This document shows positions 1-12,560 of a DNA stretch of 64,000 nucleotides, one piece after another (position 1 is the first letter of the stretch; each line of letters begins with the position of its first letter). Under the pieces are notes generated by a model, which saw only the letters and a program-made list of their open reading frames with translations, was not told where the DNA came from and did not search any database. A program made the position numbers and the translations under genes. Source of the stretch: Pomphorhynchus laevis (lineage: Eukaryota; Acanthocephala; Palaeacanthocephala; Echinorhynchida; Pomphorhynchidae); contig WNNJ02003000.1 in assembly GCA_012934845.2 (NCBI GenBank), forward strand, positions 39,179 through 103,178, given 5' to 3'.

Positions 1-206
1 GCTGTTTTAAGATTAAATGACAAGTTATCAACATCCTATCTTATTCTCAACTCATCTAAATCGCATGTGGTTGTATTTAATGGTGCCCCTGCAACAAAGA
101 AAAAACTAAATAGACTAACAATCTCAGCTCTCTATCCCATATTGAACAATCAACCAATCCCTACATGTACACATCGAGTAAAATATCTGGGGTGTACCAT
201 AACGGT
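1..206 (+). mobile_element. Jockey-like LINE (family A) reverse transcriptase C-terminal fragment
   Basis: The frame reads a piece from the end of a non-LTR reverse transcriptase: a conserved 'VVFNGAPATKKKLNRL' stretch followed by 'RVKYLG', the palm/thumb junction of Jockey-like elements. Near-identical protein text occurs at about 14.6-14.8 kb (minus), 47.7-47.9 kb (minus) and 61.0-61.1 kb (plus), which defines a repeated family in this window. The piece enters from outside the window and coding similarity stops soon after the YLG motif, so it is truncated at both visible ends. Bases 207-305 hold nothing recognisable before the EGF array starts. Family membership is secure from the shared text; the Jockey assignment rests on RT motifs in the 14-16 kb copy. 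Confidence 0.7.
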
Positions 207-305
207 TAAAGTATTGTATATCTCGCCTACAATAGTACACTTTGACTAGAACCTCAACTGGGATGCTAATATACAATAGGCAATAACAGAAACAAAAATT
301 CAATA

Positions 306-2790
306 TATCTTCTTGGCAGTTTATTCCAGTTCATCCTTTGGCACAACTGCAATTATAGCCGCCCATTGTATTTATACAAGTGCCATTATTATGGCATATA
401 GTTTCATTGGATATACATTCATTTATGTCATCTGTACAATTCTGACCTTGCCATCCTCTTGTGCAATTACAATTATAACCACCGGGTTTGTTAGTGCATG
501 TGCCATTGTTCTCGCATATATTTGCTATTGCGCACTCGTCGATGTCTTGATCACAGTTTGTGCCATTCCAACCAGGCGAACAACAACATTCGTATGATCC
601 GTTTTTGTTAATGCATGATCCCTTCTTTATGCATGGATTATTTATACATTCGTTTATATCTTCTTGGCAGTTTATTCCAGTCCATCCTTTGGCACAACTG
701 CAATTATAGCCTCCCATTGTATTTATACAAGTGTCATTATTATGGCATATAGTTTCATTGGATATACATTCATTTATGTCATCTGTACAATTCTGACCTT
801 GCCATCCGCTTGGGCAATTACAATTATAACCACCAAGTTTGTTAGTGCATGTGCCATTGTTCTCGCATATATTTGCTATTGCACACTCGTCGATGTCTTG
901 ATCACAGTTTGTGCCATTCCAACCAGGCGAACAACTACATTCGTATGATCCGTTTTTGTTAATGCATGATCCGTTGTTTATGCATGGATTATTTATACAT
1001 TCGTTTGTCTTCTTGTCAGTTTATTCCAGTCCATACTTTGGCACAACTGCAATTATAGCCGCCCATTGTATTTATGCAGGTGCCATTATTAGGGCATATA
1101 GTTTCATTGGATATACATTCATTAATATCATCTGTACAATTCCTACCTTGCCATCCGATTGTGCAATTACAATTATAACCGCCGGGTTCGTTAGTGCATG
1201 TGCCATTGTTCTCGTATATATTTGCTATTGCGCACTCGTCGATGTCTTGATCATAGTTTGTGCCATTCCAACCAGGCGAACAACTACATCCGTATGATCC
1301 GTTTTAGTTAATGCATGATCCGTTGTTTATGCATGGATTATTTATACATTCGCTTATGTCTTCCTGGCAGTTTATTCCAGTTCATCCTTTGGCACAACTG
1401 CAATTATAGCCGCCCATTGTATTTATGCAAGTGCCATTATTATGGCATATAGTTTCATTGGATATACATTCATTTATGTCATCTGTACAATTCTGACCTT
1501 GCCATCCTCTTGTGCAATTACAATTATAACCACCGGGTTTGTTAGTGCATGTGCCATTGTTCTCGCATATATTTGCTATTGCGCACTCGTCGATGTCTTG
1601 ATCACAGTTTGTGCCATTCCAACCAGGCGAACAACAACATTCGTATGATCCGTTTTTGTTAATGCATGATCCCTTCTTTATGCATGGATTATTTATACAT
1701 TCGTTTATATCTTCTTGGCAGTTTATTCCAGTTCATCCTTTGGCACAACTGCAATTATAGCCGCCCATTGTATTTATACATGTGCCATTATTATGGCATA
1801 TAGTTTCATTGGATATACATTCATTTATGTCATCTGTACAATTCCTACCTTGCCATCCGATTGTGCAATTACAATTATAACCGCCGGGTTCGTTAGTGCA
1901 TGTGCCATTGTTCTCGTATATATTTGCTATTGCGCACTCGTCGATGTCTTGATCATAGTTTGTGCCATTCCAACCAGGCGAACAACTACATCCGTATGAT
2001 CCGTTTTAGTTAATGCATGATCCGTTGTTTATGCATGGATTATTTATACATTCGCTTATGTCTTCCTGGCAGTTTATTCCAGTTCATCCTTTGGCACAAC
2101 TGCAATTATAGCCGCCCATTGTATTTATGCAAGTGCCATTATTATGGCATATAGTTTCATTGGATATACATTCATTTATGTCATCTGTACAATTCTGACC
2201 TTGCCATCCGCTTGTGCAATTACAATTATAACCACCGGGTTTGTTAGTGCATGTGCCATTGTTCTCGCATATATTTGCTATTGCGCACTCGTCGATGTCT
2301 TGATCACAGTTTGTGCCATTCCAACCAGGCGAACAACTACATTCGTATGATCCGTTTTTGTTAATGCATGATCCGTTGTTTATGCATGGATTATTTATAC
2401 ATTCGTTTATATCTTCTTGGCAGTTTATTCCAGTCCATCCTTTTGCACAACTGCATTTATAGCCGCCCATTGTATTTATACAAGTGCCATTATTATGGCA
2501 TATAGTTTCATTGGATATACATTCATTTATGTCATCTGTACAATTCTGACCTTGCCATCCGCTTGTGCAATTACAATTATAACCACCGGGTTTGTTAGTG
2601 CATGTGCCATTGTTCTCGCATATATTTGCTATTGCGCACTCGTCGATGTCTTGATCACAGTTTGTGCCATTCCAACCAGGCGAACAACTACATTCGTATG
2701 ATCCGTTTTTGTTAATGCATGATCCTTTATTTATGCATGGATTATTTATACATTCGTTTATATCTTCTTGACAGTTTATTCCAGTTCATT
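306..2790 (-). pseudogene. Detached, decayed array of seven triple-EGF units
   Basis: Seven copies of the same 351-bp unit that forms the large EGF exon at 19-30 kb lie here on the same strand, with unit starts near 313, 664, 1,013, 1,364, 1,715, 2,066 and 2,417. Each unit encodes three calcium-binding EGF domains. The array is dead: a TGG-to-TGA change (Trp to stop) in the 'KGWTG' motif recurs in units 1, 4, 5 and 6, and a TAA in the 'CINKNG' loop recurs in units 3 and 5. Only two 128-residue stretches stay open (331-717 and 2,084-2,470). No splice sites, start or unique flanking EGF domains were seen, so this looks like a fragment copied or moved from the main array. Its right edge abuts a LINE. 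Confidence 0.85.
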
Positions 2791-3017
2791 CAGTCTGACA
2801 TTCCATCTATTCAGTCTGACACAGGTTTCAAGATCAAATTTTTGACAAAGAATCTAGCATATGCTAGAGCAAAATCATTACGCCGATGTCGTTACACTTT
2901 AATTCAAATAAGGAACCAGACGTAATAGATGCTTCAAGTTCGACTCGCATTTGGACACGAAGACATAGACATTCACGGACTGTGTATAAACAATAAAGTA
3001 ATATCAATGACAGCAAT

Positions 3018-3726
3018 GTGATGGCAAACGACAAGGATAAAGTTACACCTGAGAGTATTACTAATAAATGGCCTTCACCTTTATCTGACATATTCGCGGA
3101 ACACAGTCCTAACAACCACAATATATTGATTTCTACTCCTGTTTCACCAAAGAATGTATCGAAGCAGCCTTTAAGTCGAACGCAGACAAGAGACGATGCT
3201 AGAGTGTGCAATGATTTGGCATTCGAAAATGAAAATGAAATTCAAGGATATGACTGATAACACATTTGTTGAAATTATCAATACTAGGTGTCTTGCTAGA
3301 AACAGAAATAATTGCGTAATTTTTGCTAACATAACTGAATCTTCTGCAGACAACGTTCAGACCCGTGTGGATGATGACGTAGTTTTTATTCGTGAGGTCT
3401 TTTCGGATATATTCGTTCAGGGTGAAGAGGATATTGCGCGTACTCACAATGTCAAAAGCTTATTTTGTTTTGGTAAAAAAGCACAACATAAACCACGATT
3501 ACTTAAAGTTGTATTTGATTCTGCAGATAATACAAGAACAGTTTTAGCTAGAGGTTATCGATTGAAAGGTAAGACGACAAAAATTTTCAAAGATTTCTCG
3601 GTTGAGGAAAGATTGTTGCTTAATAATGCTCGTGCTAATCTAGCATTTAGAAGATCGAATGGAGAGACTGATCTAATGATAAGAAATTTTCGAGTAGTTC
3701 GTCGGCGACCATTCGTGCGTTGGTGA
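3018..3726 (+). pseudogene. CR1-like LINE ORF1 (RNA-binding accessory protein), broken
   Basis: Two overlapping frames (3,018-3,257 and 3,196-3,726) together cover an ORF1-like region, so one frameshift near 3,230 is implied. The downstream frame has a stretch beginning 'RNNCVIFANITESSA', typical of the RRM-like domain of CR1-type ORF1 proteins, and a basic C-terminal part with 'LNNARANLAFRRSNG' and 'RRRPFVRW'. Such proteins coat the LINE RNA. Its end overlaps the start of ORF2 by a few bases. The assignment as ORF1 is by position and general pattern; the fold itself was not tested. Confidence 0.6.
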
Positions 3727-6704
3727 GTTTGAAGAGTTCTTCAAGGGATTCCATTTTACAATTAGGAAATTTAGCGCGCATTGATATCACATCCAACATT
3801 ACTACTCAATTGCCCTCTTCTGATATTAGTGTCGCCTATACTAATTTAAGGAGTATTTTAACAAAATTTGATGAACTTAAGGCATGGGTCATCTCAAATA
3901 AACCAGCGATCCTGGCTCTCACTACAACATGGCTGCATCGTGATATCTCCGATGGTTCGATTGCTATTGTGGGATATAATTTGTTGAGAGCTGATGGAGA
4001 TTGTCGGAAAGGTGGAGGTGTTGCGCTATATATTACGACATCCTTAAATAATATTTCCACTCGTGATTTTAAAAATAAACTGAGCACTTGTGAGTTTCTC
4101 TCAGTCATTGTTTCACACTTCGGAGGTCCCTTAGGTATTGCCGTGTGCTACAGGTCGCTGCAATCATCCGTATTGAATCATGAATTCTCTACACTAATTA
4201 GTCACTGTTCTGAGCTTGAAGAATATCTACTAGTTGACGATTTTAATATACCCTCAGCTGGTCACATCGGGAATTATGTTTTGGATAGTAGTTCTTCCAA
4301 GTCAGATGTGGATTTGTGGAATTTTCTTACAAATGATCTCATGTTAGAGCAACATGTGCAGTCGCCCACCAGATTCGCGCAAAACCAGGAATCTTGTCTA
4401 GATTTGGTATTTTCCAAATTAATTACAAGTGTGGGTAATATAAGCTATCAGAGTCCTATTGGATTGAGCGATTATTGCATGATTGTATTCAATTATTTTT
4501 CTAGGTGTATGATCCCAAAACTGGAAAATTTGATAGTGTCGAAAAGATCTCGGCAACAAATTGATGAAGACTCATTACGAGAGGCGGCACTAAGAACATC
4601 ATTCAACTGTGATAGTGAAGACATTGAGGTAATGTGGCATGTTATTGAATCAGGTTTAGTAGTAAATACCCTCTTTGGTTTGACACTGAGTTGCGATATG
4701 CTCTCAAACATATGAATCGACTATTTGAACTTAGCCGTCATCAGAATAATTTTAAAGAGCTGTATACAATGTTCCGTAATTTCGTCAATCGCCTTAAGAT
4801 TACAAAAAGGCGAAGTTTTGAAGATCAAGTAGCTTTACAAATTGATACAAAACCAAAAAAATTGGGATTATGTGAAAGGATCCAGAGCTCTGCTACCAGC
4901 TATTTGATCTTTAAGAGACGGTAACACTCGAGTGACATCGCCAGACAGCATGGCAGAAGTGTTTGCATCCGCTTTTGAGCTAACACCAGATGCTTTCTCT
5001 AGCATATGTGGAGATGCAGCACCACGACCGGTAGAAATTGGTTCTCCAGTTTAAACGATAACAGCACGAGGTTTTTGTTGAATTAACTAGGTTGTCTAGA
5101 TCATCAGCGGCAGGCCCAGATGATATTCACCCCCAACTTCTTAAGTTACTTGCTCCTGTTCTGGCTGAGCCATGAGCCTCAATATTTGAGCTGAGCTTGC
5201 GCATCTCGAAGTTACCTGCTGTTTGTAAAAAAGCAATTGTAGTACCAATTTATAAAAATGGTGAAAAAGATGATCCGAATAACTATAGGGCAATAAGTCT
5301 AACTAGTGTTGTATGTAAAGTGATTGAGCGCATACTAAACAGACGCATATATAATCATTTCAGTTCGCTGAGAATTCTCAATAATGCACAGCATGGATTT
5401 CGCCCTCGGCGTTCATGTCTTACAAACTTATTACATGCTCGTGAAGATTGGGTTGGACATGTTGCTAACGGGTACTGTATCGACATAATATTTCTTGACT
5501 TTAGTCGGACTTTTGATAGGGTGCCCCACAAAATGCTAATTTCCATCCTTGAGTCGTATAAAGTCAATCGCTCTATTATAAGCTGGATTCAAGATTTTCT
5601 TAAAGATAGATCCTTTGCTGTTCGTGTAGGCCAATGTCTATCGTCTTATCGTCCTATCACATCAGGAGTACCACAGGGATCAGTTTTAGGCTCCTTGTTG
5701 TTTAATATATTTATAAATCAGCTACTAGATTTAATTGATGATTGTAGTGTTTTAGCTTTTGCCGATGATGTCAAGGTATGGAAATTGATTAAAACCAACA
5801 AGGATCAAAATGACTTTTAAAATATCCTAAACATTGTTTATCGATGGTCTTTAAACACGAATTGTATTGAATATTAAAAAGTGTGCACATATGAGATTAG
5901 TTCATAGCAATGTGAGTCAAGAATATTTTATTGGCAATGAGTTTGTTGTTACCACTCAGTCTATTAAGCATCTTGGTGTGATTATTCAAAGCAATATGAA
6001 AACACGTGCTAACACTGATAGGATTTGTAACTCAGCAAGAAGAATGACTTATATGGTCTCCCGTTTGTGTTGTGCGTTTATATAATGCACTTATAAGACC
6101 GATATTAGAATATGTGTCGCCAGCAGTCTTTCCGTGTAAGCATCGATGCTTGCACCAGATTTTTTCAAGAAAAAGCAGCAGTCTTTCCGTGTACGCGTAC
6201 AGAACTTGATCAATTAGAGCGCATACTTCGACGGTTTACGAAATTATGTCCTCAGATACGATATCTTCCCTATGTGGCACGAATAAAAAATTTGAATATG
6301 CCGACAGTGCGTGAAAGGTTCCTTCTTTTCGACCTTCTAGCTATGTATCGACTAATTAATAAAGATTAAAATTTTCCAGCAAATAAATTTGAACTAAATA
6401 AACGGTATGGACGTAGATGGCACTCGAAAGTATTTGTAGTACATGAGCACGGAAAATACCCTCGTCTAATTATAATTAGTATCGACTAATTAATAAAGAT
6501 GAAAATTTTCTAGCAAATAGAGTTGAACTCAATGATCGGGATGGGCGTAGAGGGCACTCAAAAGTACTGGTAGTACATGAACACGGAAAATACCCTCATC
6601 ATTTCCGACTGTCCCATCGAGCGGTGAATGTTTGGAATCGTCTTTCAGTTGATGTCGTTGCGGTGCATACAATCAATGAATTTAAATCCAATATAAAGAA
6701 CTGA
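3720..6704 (+). pseudogene. CR1-like LINE ORF2: endonuclease and reverse transcriptase, broken
   Basis: The longest frame (3,720-4,715) is the endonuclease domain. Catalytic motifs are worn: the expected 'TETW' reads 'LTTTWLH' (Glu lost), 'GDFN' reads 'VDDFNIP', and the terminal 'SDH' reads 'SDYC' (His lost). The RT frame (5,197-5,820) has 'NYRAISLTSVVCKVIER', 'FLDFSRTFDRVPH', 'GVPQGSVLG' and the catalytic 'FADD'. Later frames (5,867-6,085; 6,112-6,369; to 6,704) give 'KHLGVII' and a CR1-type C-terminus ending near 'VWNRLS'. The first frame opens at TTG, so no clear ATG start is seen. Frameshifts and stops separate the parts. The protein would have nicked target DNA and copied the LINE RNA into it. 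Confidence 0.85.
6345..6599 (+). repeat. Tandem duplication inside the LINE C-terminal region
   Basis: Two copies of about 120 bases, offset by 134 (6,345-6,465 and 6,479-6,599), both start 'atcgactaattaataaaga' and both end near 'cacggaaaataccctc'. They differ by about ten or more substitutions. The duplication doubles a segment of the ORF2 tail and would disrupt the protein. Confidence 0.85.
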
Positions 6705-6959
6705 ATTCGAAATGAGAACGAGTGGTGGTTGCTGCAGTACCCATGGTTCTGGTATATATACTGAATGATTTTTTTTTGATTTTTTTTATTAATTTGTTTT
6801 TTTTGTGAGAGACCAAAACAGCCTTATGGCTATGACCTGTAGTAATGAGCAAATATTTATTAAATGTTTATTTATCAAATATTTATTACATATTTTTATA
6901 ATGACCTGTGGTAATAATAAAATATGTATATATTAATTTAGTAAATTGATTTTGAAGAA

Positions 6960-8600
6960 AACCAATATCATTACATGTTTTGATAAATTTGATTATCAAG
7001 TATCTTATTCTAATACAAAGTTGATTATTTATTATTTATATATTTTACTATTTATTCTTTATATTATTGTGTTGATTTATATATTTTACTATTTTCTGCT
7101 TGATGTTATTTTTATAGTAACTTAGTTTAAAATATGTATCTATTAAATTATTCAAATGATTTTGAAGAAAGCCAATATCATTACATATTGTTGCAATTCT
7201 TAAAATTTCATTATTTAATGTATTATATTTTATATTATATGGTATGTTTAAACGTAATGTTGTGGTAAATATCGCAGTCAATATTCACTGTAATACTGAT
7301 AAATTTACTGATAAATTCCCATTATTTAAGGTATTATATTATATATTATATGGTACGCATGAATGCACAGGCAAACATATTTTTATTGTAAATTTAAATA
7401 TGACATCTTTACAATATAAATTAAAAGTCGTTTTAGTCAATGTTAATTTAATGCTCATATCTAGATATATACTTTATTTATCATCAATATTGGTTTTATT
7501 AAGAATGAGGCTACCTGGATAAATTTGTTCACTTATTGAATAAAAATTATTAGAATTGAATACAATATATCGTCACTTTATCTAAACATATATTTCATAT
7601 ATTTATATAATTTAGATTTATTTTTTTAACAGTTATGAACAAATTCATATTCTATAAAGCTTAAAAACAAGTCAGCTATAATTGGGCTACTATTACCTCC
7701 TATTGGAACACCTTTTACTTGTCTAAATATAGATGTCCCTACTTTTAAATAATTTTGATTTATTAAAATATTTAAGGATTCTTTTAATTCAATTTTATCT
7801 ATATATTTGTATTTACTTGATGGTTTAATCATTTACGTGATGGTTTATATCATCATATATAAATATTATATATTTATATATAATGTTCATATCTAGATAT
7901 ATACCTTTTCTATTAATATTTAATTAATTATTTAATTTATTTATTTAAGTATTAATATTTTTCTATTAGTTTTATTGATATATAATTCACATATATTATC
8001 ATTGAAACATATTTCATATTTTATATGACGCATGAGACATTGCGATTACCCTGCAATATTTTTTGAAGTGTGCTTTAATTACTTTAAGTATTTTATTCAT
8101 ATAAACAGAAAGCGGATTTAATGTACATTTAAACGCACTACATATGAACCTAGGTTTTATTGGATTTTTATGTAATTTTGGATTCCAATATAATATAGGT
8201 ATAGTTTTATTATCTAATTCAACCTTTATACCCTTTTTATCCATTATAGAACAGTGACTTGTAATAATTGTTTCTAAACTCAACTCACTACGTTCTTATG
8301 TTGGATTTACATTTAAATCATTAGAATTAACCTCTTTCATTAGTATATCATAATAAAGCCTTTTGCATATGAAGACAAAGTTATTACTAGCTTTATCAAT
8401 AGTTGTTATTATATAGTTATCCTTTTATTTAGTAAGTTCTGTATAAATATCTTTATTAACTTTATCTTTCCTTTTATAATTGTTTGTTATTTTCATTTTC
8501 TCTCTAATTTTATCAAATATATAAGCTTTCCAAATGTTTATCTTTGATGTATTTAAGCTTTTACTATTTAATTTTCACTATTTCGATAGCATTTTCTTTA
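6960..8600 (-). mobile_element. Penelope-like element, truncated and rearranged copy
   Basis: Minus-strand frames (7,048-7,281; 7,626-7,832; 8,014-8,283) match the reverse transcriptase of the fuller element at 39.3-42.6 kb almost word for word: 'RQVKGVPIGGNSSP', 'IIADLFLSFIEYEFV' and 'YWNPKLHKNPIKPRF'. The part corresponding to about 40.08-40.32 kb is missing and replaced by AT-rich sequence (about 7,830-8,030). Penelope-like elements are retroelements without capsid or LTR-type integrase. The copy is broken and lacks the upstream GIY-YIG nuclease region. Its 3' side carries the same 'ttattctaatacaaag' motif seen beside the other copies. Confidence 0.85.
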
Positions 8601-8769
8601 ATTCACCATTTTCAATTAATATAGCAATAACGATGAAGCTGTAAAACATTGCATAGAATTTTCTGATCACTTCATGAAAACAACGGTAATCGATGGTGAT
8701 ATTTTGGATACTGGTAAAAGCAAAAGAAAATAATATATTTTAATAATTATACATGCACATAATAAGAAA

Positions 8770-8965
8770 ATAAAAGATTACATTGTCATTTTTTAACTTC
8801 CTTGGTGTCTTCTTTATATAGTCGCTGCGTGATCAGTTCCCATCAGCTTACACCAACCTGTCATCTTACGGTTAAGCCATTAATGGTCTTTCACAACCCT
8901 AAGGGCCCAATCGCAGCGCACGATAGTTGATGGTCTCGACATGAGAGTATCATTCAAATTATGGC
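8770..8965 (-). mobile_element. Possible family A LINE 3' end
   Basis: Read on the minus strand, this stretch gives 'VRCDWALR' and then 'WLNRKMTGW'. That parallels 'RCDWDLRCLADSGWLDHKV' at about 47.4-47.5 kb, and more loosely the family A ending at 43.7 and 14.3 kb. The shared DNA 'cccaatcgcagcgca' supports the link to 47.5 kb. I treat it as a short decayed LINE tail. Bases 8,601-8,769 and 8,966-9,221 show nothing else I can name. Confidence 0.35.
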
Positions 8966-9221
8966 TGACAAAATGTTCAACGCAGAGACATATTTCACTT
9001 ACCATAACTCCAATAATCTTTTTATCACCATGGTAACTCAACTATGAAAATTCTTTAAGATTGCATGCAATTAAGGACAGGTTTAATTTTTGATATTCTT
9101 TGTGTATATTTCGTCAGGTCATAAGGTGAGTCTGAATAATTTGACATATCCAGCAAGTTTATTGTTGTCTTCTAGTTTTTACGTCTTTTATTCCTGGCTA
9201 TATTACTACATATTAATAACT

Positions 9222-9470
9222 CAGATCAGCTAAGTATACGTATATTGTACTATTTATCAATAAAATATAATGCAAAATTTAAATTAAATAATAAATAATT
9301 AAATAATTATAAATAATAAATAATTGTTATATAAGATTTTATATAATTTATATAAAGTTAAAATAAAAAATTGAAATTTAAAATAAAAGTCAATTTTTAT
9401 GAACTGACTAATTAATAATGGACGATGCATCGAAAGATGGATAAGATGTCATCAATAGGAACTAATTAAT
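9222..9470 (+). repeat. Copy 1 of a ~280-bp dispersed repeat
   Basis: The copy runs from a 'cagctaa..' block through a run of AT-rich short repeats to a conserved right part, 'tcaatttttatgaactgac', then a gatgcatcg/gtcatca block. The same order recurs at 9,508-9,765, 31,163-31,450, 39,021-39,310 and 51,640-51,790, all in the same orientation. Three of those copies sit directly beside Penelope-like element ends. Confidence 0.65.
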
Positions 9471-9507
9471 ATCGAGTTCTATATGTCAATCGAAAATTTA
9501 CGAATCA

Positions 9508-9765
9508 TATTAGCTATTTAGTCTACGCATTTATATTATTTATATATTGAAAATTCTGCCCAATAAAAATAAAATAATAAATAATTAAATAATAATAAAT
9601 AATAAATAATTATATAAAATTTAATATAATTTATATTTATATAATGTTAAAATTTTTAATTGAAATTTAAAATAAAAATCAATTTTTATGAATTGGCTAA
9701 TAAATAGCAGACGATGTATGCGAATAAGGAATGGAGGTCATCAGAAGAAACTGTTATGTTTCATC
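9508..9765 (+). repeat. Copy 2 of the ~280-bp dispersed repeat
   Basis: The block order is the same as in copy 1 ('tagtctacgcatttatatta', AT-rich middle, 'caatttttatgaattggct', 'cagacgatgtatgcgaataa', 'gaggtcatcag'). It follows copy 1 at 286 bases, so the two form a direct pair. No coding content was seen. The right end is cut off earlier than in the 39-kb copy, close to where the LTR-element fossil starts. Confidence 0.65.
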
Positions 9766-9829
9766 ATAGATTCTTCTATTTACACCTAATCAACTATTTA
9801 AAAAATAATATTAAGAATTACAACCGACA

Positions 9830-12560
9830 CAAATTTGCTTCATTGTGCTGTCATTACCGCAATGCCGACAATCGTCCGAATTGCGATACGCATCACACAA
9901 GGTTCAGAGACAATAACAACTAACCAATTAATTATGTTGATTCAAAATATGATTCATGCTATTAGAGGAAGCGAAAATACAGCGGTCACAACAAATAGCC
10001 ATCAACTAGTCTACAAGAAAATCAAAATGAGTGCAGCATTAGCCACTTATAAAAATATTCGTGATTTCACATAAATACGCTAATCGATTCGATACTATCA
10101 CTGCGGTAAATTCGGTCACATTCGCTGCGATTACCGTCAATCGCAGCGAATGTGATCTCCCACGCAGGGTGAGAGACAACTGATTGGAAGTGGAATTTCC
10201 AACACTACAAAATCGCATTTGGACAACTGATTGGAAGTGGAAGAGTAATCCACCAACACTACGAAATCGATGTGCTCAGTACGCCGTTACAGAGGACAAC
10301 GAGAAACAATTATATGATGAACTATAGAGCTGGATGGATAACGGGTGATTTATTGAAGCTAAAAATTAGGATACAGAATGTATCCCGTTAATGTCAGCAC
10401 TCCAACCTAGAAAATCTAAGTTCGTTCTGTAATGGACTACCAATAACTGAACGAATACATCCAGTGATACACAGGAGTTAGTCAGGTTGCCCCGAAACGA
10501 TGAGATGGTGTAGATTAGGATGCTCATTAAGTATTATTGATATCAATAGGGCGTACTTGCAAATAAGAGAGATAGATGAACTTAAGAAATATTAAGTCTT
10601 TATGGTACGCGGACGACGTTATAAGCTGACTCTGTTAGGTTTTGGTCAGAAAACGTCGCCTGTAAAATTATGAGATGCATCATGAACAAAGTTCTAAACA
10701 TCAGAAAAGATAAATCAGCTGCATGCAATTACTAATTCGACGATACAATTATAAACGAAAATCTTATTGATCCTATGAAGGTGTTTCGTCATCTGAAGAT
10801 ATATGGTTTAGATCCTAAATTACCCGTTAATATCAACGGTGCACGATTATTAGGACTTATGATTATGAAGCATAATGGCTCGCTAAGATGAAATCGAGAT
10901 CGCTACGATGAAAAACATCGATTTAGACGTGGATAAAATATTATCAAAATGGCAAGTATTTTCATGGTATGGGCGCACGAATGGGTACAATCCTGTTTGT
11001 GGATGTCTACGGCCTTACAAGAGTTATATAAAGAGTCAAGAAAGCGAAGGTAAATGGGATATGCCGGTAGGACAGAATACGAAGTCTATATTACGAGATA
11101 TCGTCAAGATGTGTATTAATAATCCAGTCAAATGCATATGAAATGTGGACGCAAACAATGTCTCAGCGATTGTATGGTGTGACGTGAGTTCACATACCCT
11201 TGGAGCAATAGTAGAGATAAACGATGTGCTCGTCGAACATGCTGAGTGGTTAGGCAAGAAAGGAGGCATTCATCACTTGTGTCAGAATTAGAAGCTACCA
11301 TGAAAGGACTAAACATTGCGATAACATAGGGTGCAAAGAAGATCATGATAAAAAGCCACTATGCAACAGTTGTTTCCTGACTAAAGTCGACGATCGGCAA
11401 GTATGAACAGCTTAGAGAGTCCGGTATTAGTTAAACGCTAATAAAGATACGGTTGTAAATACTGTTAGAGCTTGTACAAGAATGCAATTTACGAGTTACA
11501 ATCGAGTATGTAATTGGACGCAATGTGTATTCTCGGAAACCGAAAAACCAACAATAATGAAAACGTTAAGGACACTTCATTCATGTCATCACATGGAAAT
11601 CGATACTAGTATGATGTTAGCAAAGAAAGCTTACCCCAACTTAAAGTTTTCAAGAAACAAAGTGGCAAGAGTCGTAAAAGCCTGCACGCGATGTCAATGT
11701 ATCGATTTGAATTTTATAGTATGGGAACATAGAAAACTGAGCGTGGACATTATATGAACAATTGTATCATGTGATGAATCCATCTTTATATATATCGTTA
11801 ATTGCGGGTCCAGACGTTTTACAGTTTGCTGATCACTCAAATCGGAGGAAGCGCATGAAATAACTCGCACAATACAGAATACATTCCTGGAGCGAGGATT
11901 CCCCAATGAAAACCTAGTCGACAATGGACGATCATTTCACTCAGAGGCGTTTAAGACGTTCCTTTCCTCATGGGCTTAGCTGTTATATATCGGTGTGCTA
12001 ACCGCCCCCGCATGAAATGATATGGTCGAGCGGTGTCACATGATAAAAAAGTAATAAAGGCAAGATTCTATATGGCCATCGAGGAAGTGGCATATTGGTA
12101 TAGCTCATCCCATAGTTGTCATTCGAATGATTAAATATATCCAGTGAATTTAATACACAATTATCGACCCCGACTCGGTAAGTCGGATAATACTGAGAAT
12201 ACACCGTTATTTATAAAGTCTATCCACGAAGTGGATGATCAAGAATTCGTAAAGCCTCCACAAAGCCGATGCACAACACAGTGCCCCACAAGACAAGTCA
12301 CCAGCGTGGGTAAATATCCGATATTATATAAATTGGATGCGTTTCTCATCACATAATTAGAGTTAGAAAATGTCTGATTGAAATGTTCGAAGACATTGAA
12401 GATCAGAGAGTATGGCGAGCTCATTAGAACGAACCCCTTCGTGGCTTATTGATTACATACGGTTAGGATACCAAGATGCCATTTAATGAGATAATGAAAC
12501 AACGTCATACACAGCACGCGCAATGTATAAGTTTTGACAAATTATCCACAGGAAATGAAC
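9830..12560 (+). mobile_element. Fossil Ty3/Gypsy-type LTR retrotransposon
   Basis: Decayed pol-like text runs left to right in the usual Ty3/Gypsy order: a zinc-knuckle-like gag piece near 10.1 kb, reverse transcriptase near 10.5-10.75 kb ('DINRAYLQI'), an RNase H region near 10.9-11.3 kb ('GAIVEI'), and an integrase near 11.5-12.4 kb, with a zinc-binding region ('CHHMEID..') followed by catalytic-core text ('DNGRSFHSEAF'). The element is clearly broken, with many breaks. No pair of LTRs or target-site duplication was found, so the ends are approximate; a TATA-like 'cctatataaac' near 12,590 could be LTR remnant. The decay suggests an old insertion. Confidence 0.65.
10116..10155. repeat. Perfect 17-bp inverted repeat (hairpin)
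   Basis: The left arm 'tcacattcgctgcgatt' and its exact reverse complement are separated by 6 bases. The hairpin is notably GC-richer than its surroundings. It lies inside the LTR-element fossil, just after the zinc-knuckle-like piece. Confidence 0.85.

Larger units (their letters stand above)
2791..6900 (+). mobile_element. CR1-like LINE, nearly full length but decayed
   Basis: The order is ORF1 (about 3,018-3,726), then ORF2 with an apurinic-type endonuclease (3,780-4,510), reverse transcriptase (about 5,190-5,820) and a CR1-type C-terminal region (5,867-6,704), then a T-rich 3' region ending in ATTTATT-like repeats near 6,840-6,900. The 5' edge is set where the EGF array text stops (about 2,790) and is approximate. 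CR1 membership is inferred from the endonuclease-RT arrangement, the 'GVPQGSVLG' and 'FADD' motifs and the C-terminal 'VNVWNRLS' motif. The coding part is broken into at least five frames, so the copy is not active. Confidence 0.85.

Noticed and set aside
9714-9923. Plus-strand 69-codon frame as an independent gene
   Set aside because: It spans the end of the ~280-bp repeat and the start of the LTR-element fossil, and has no domain.
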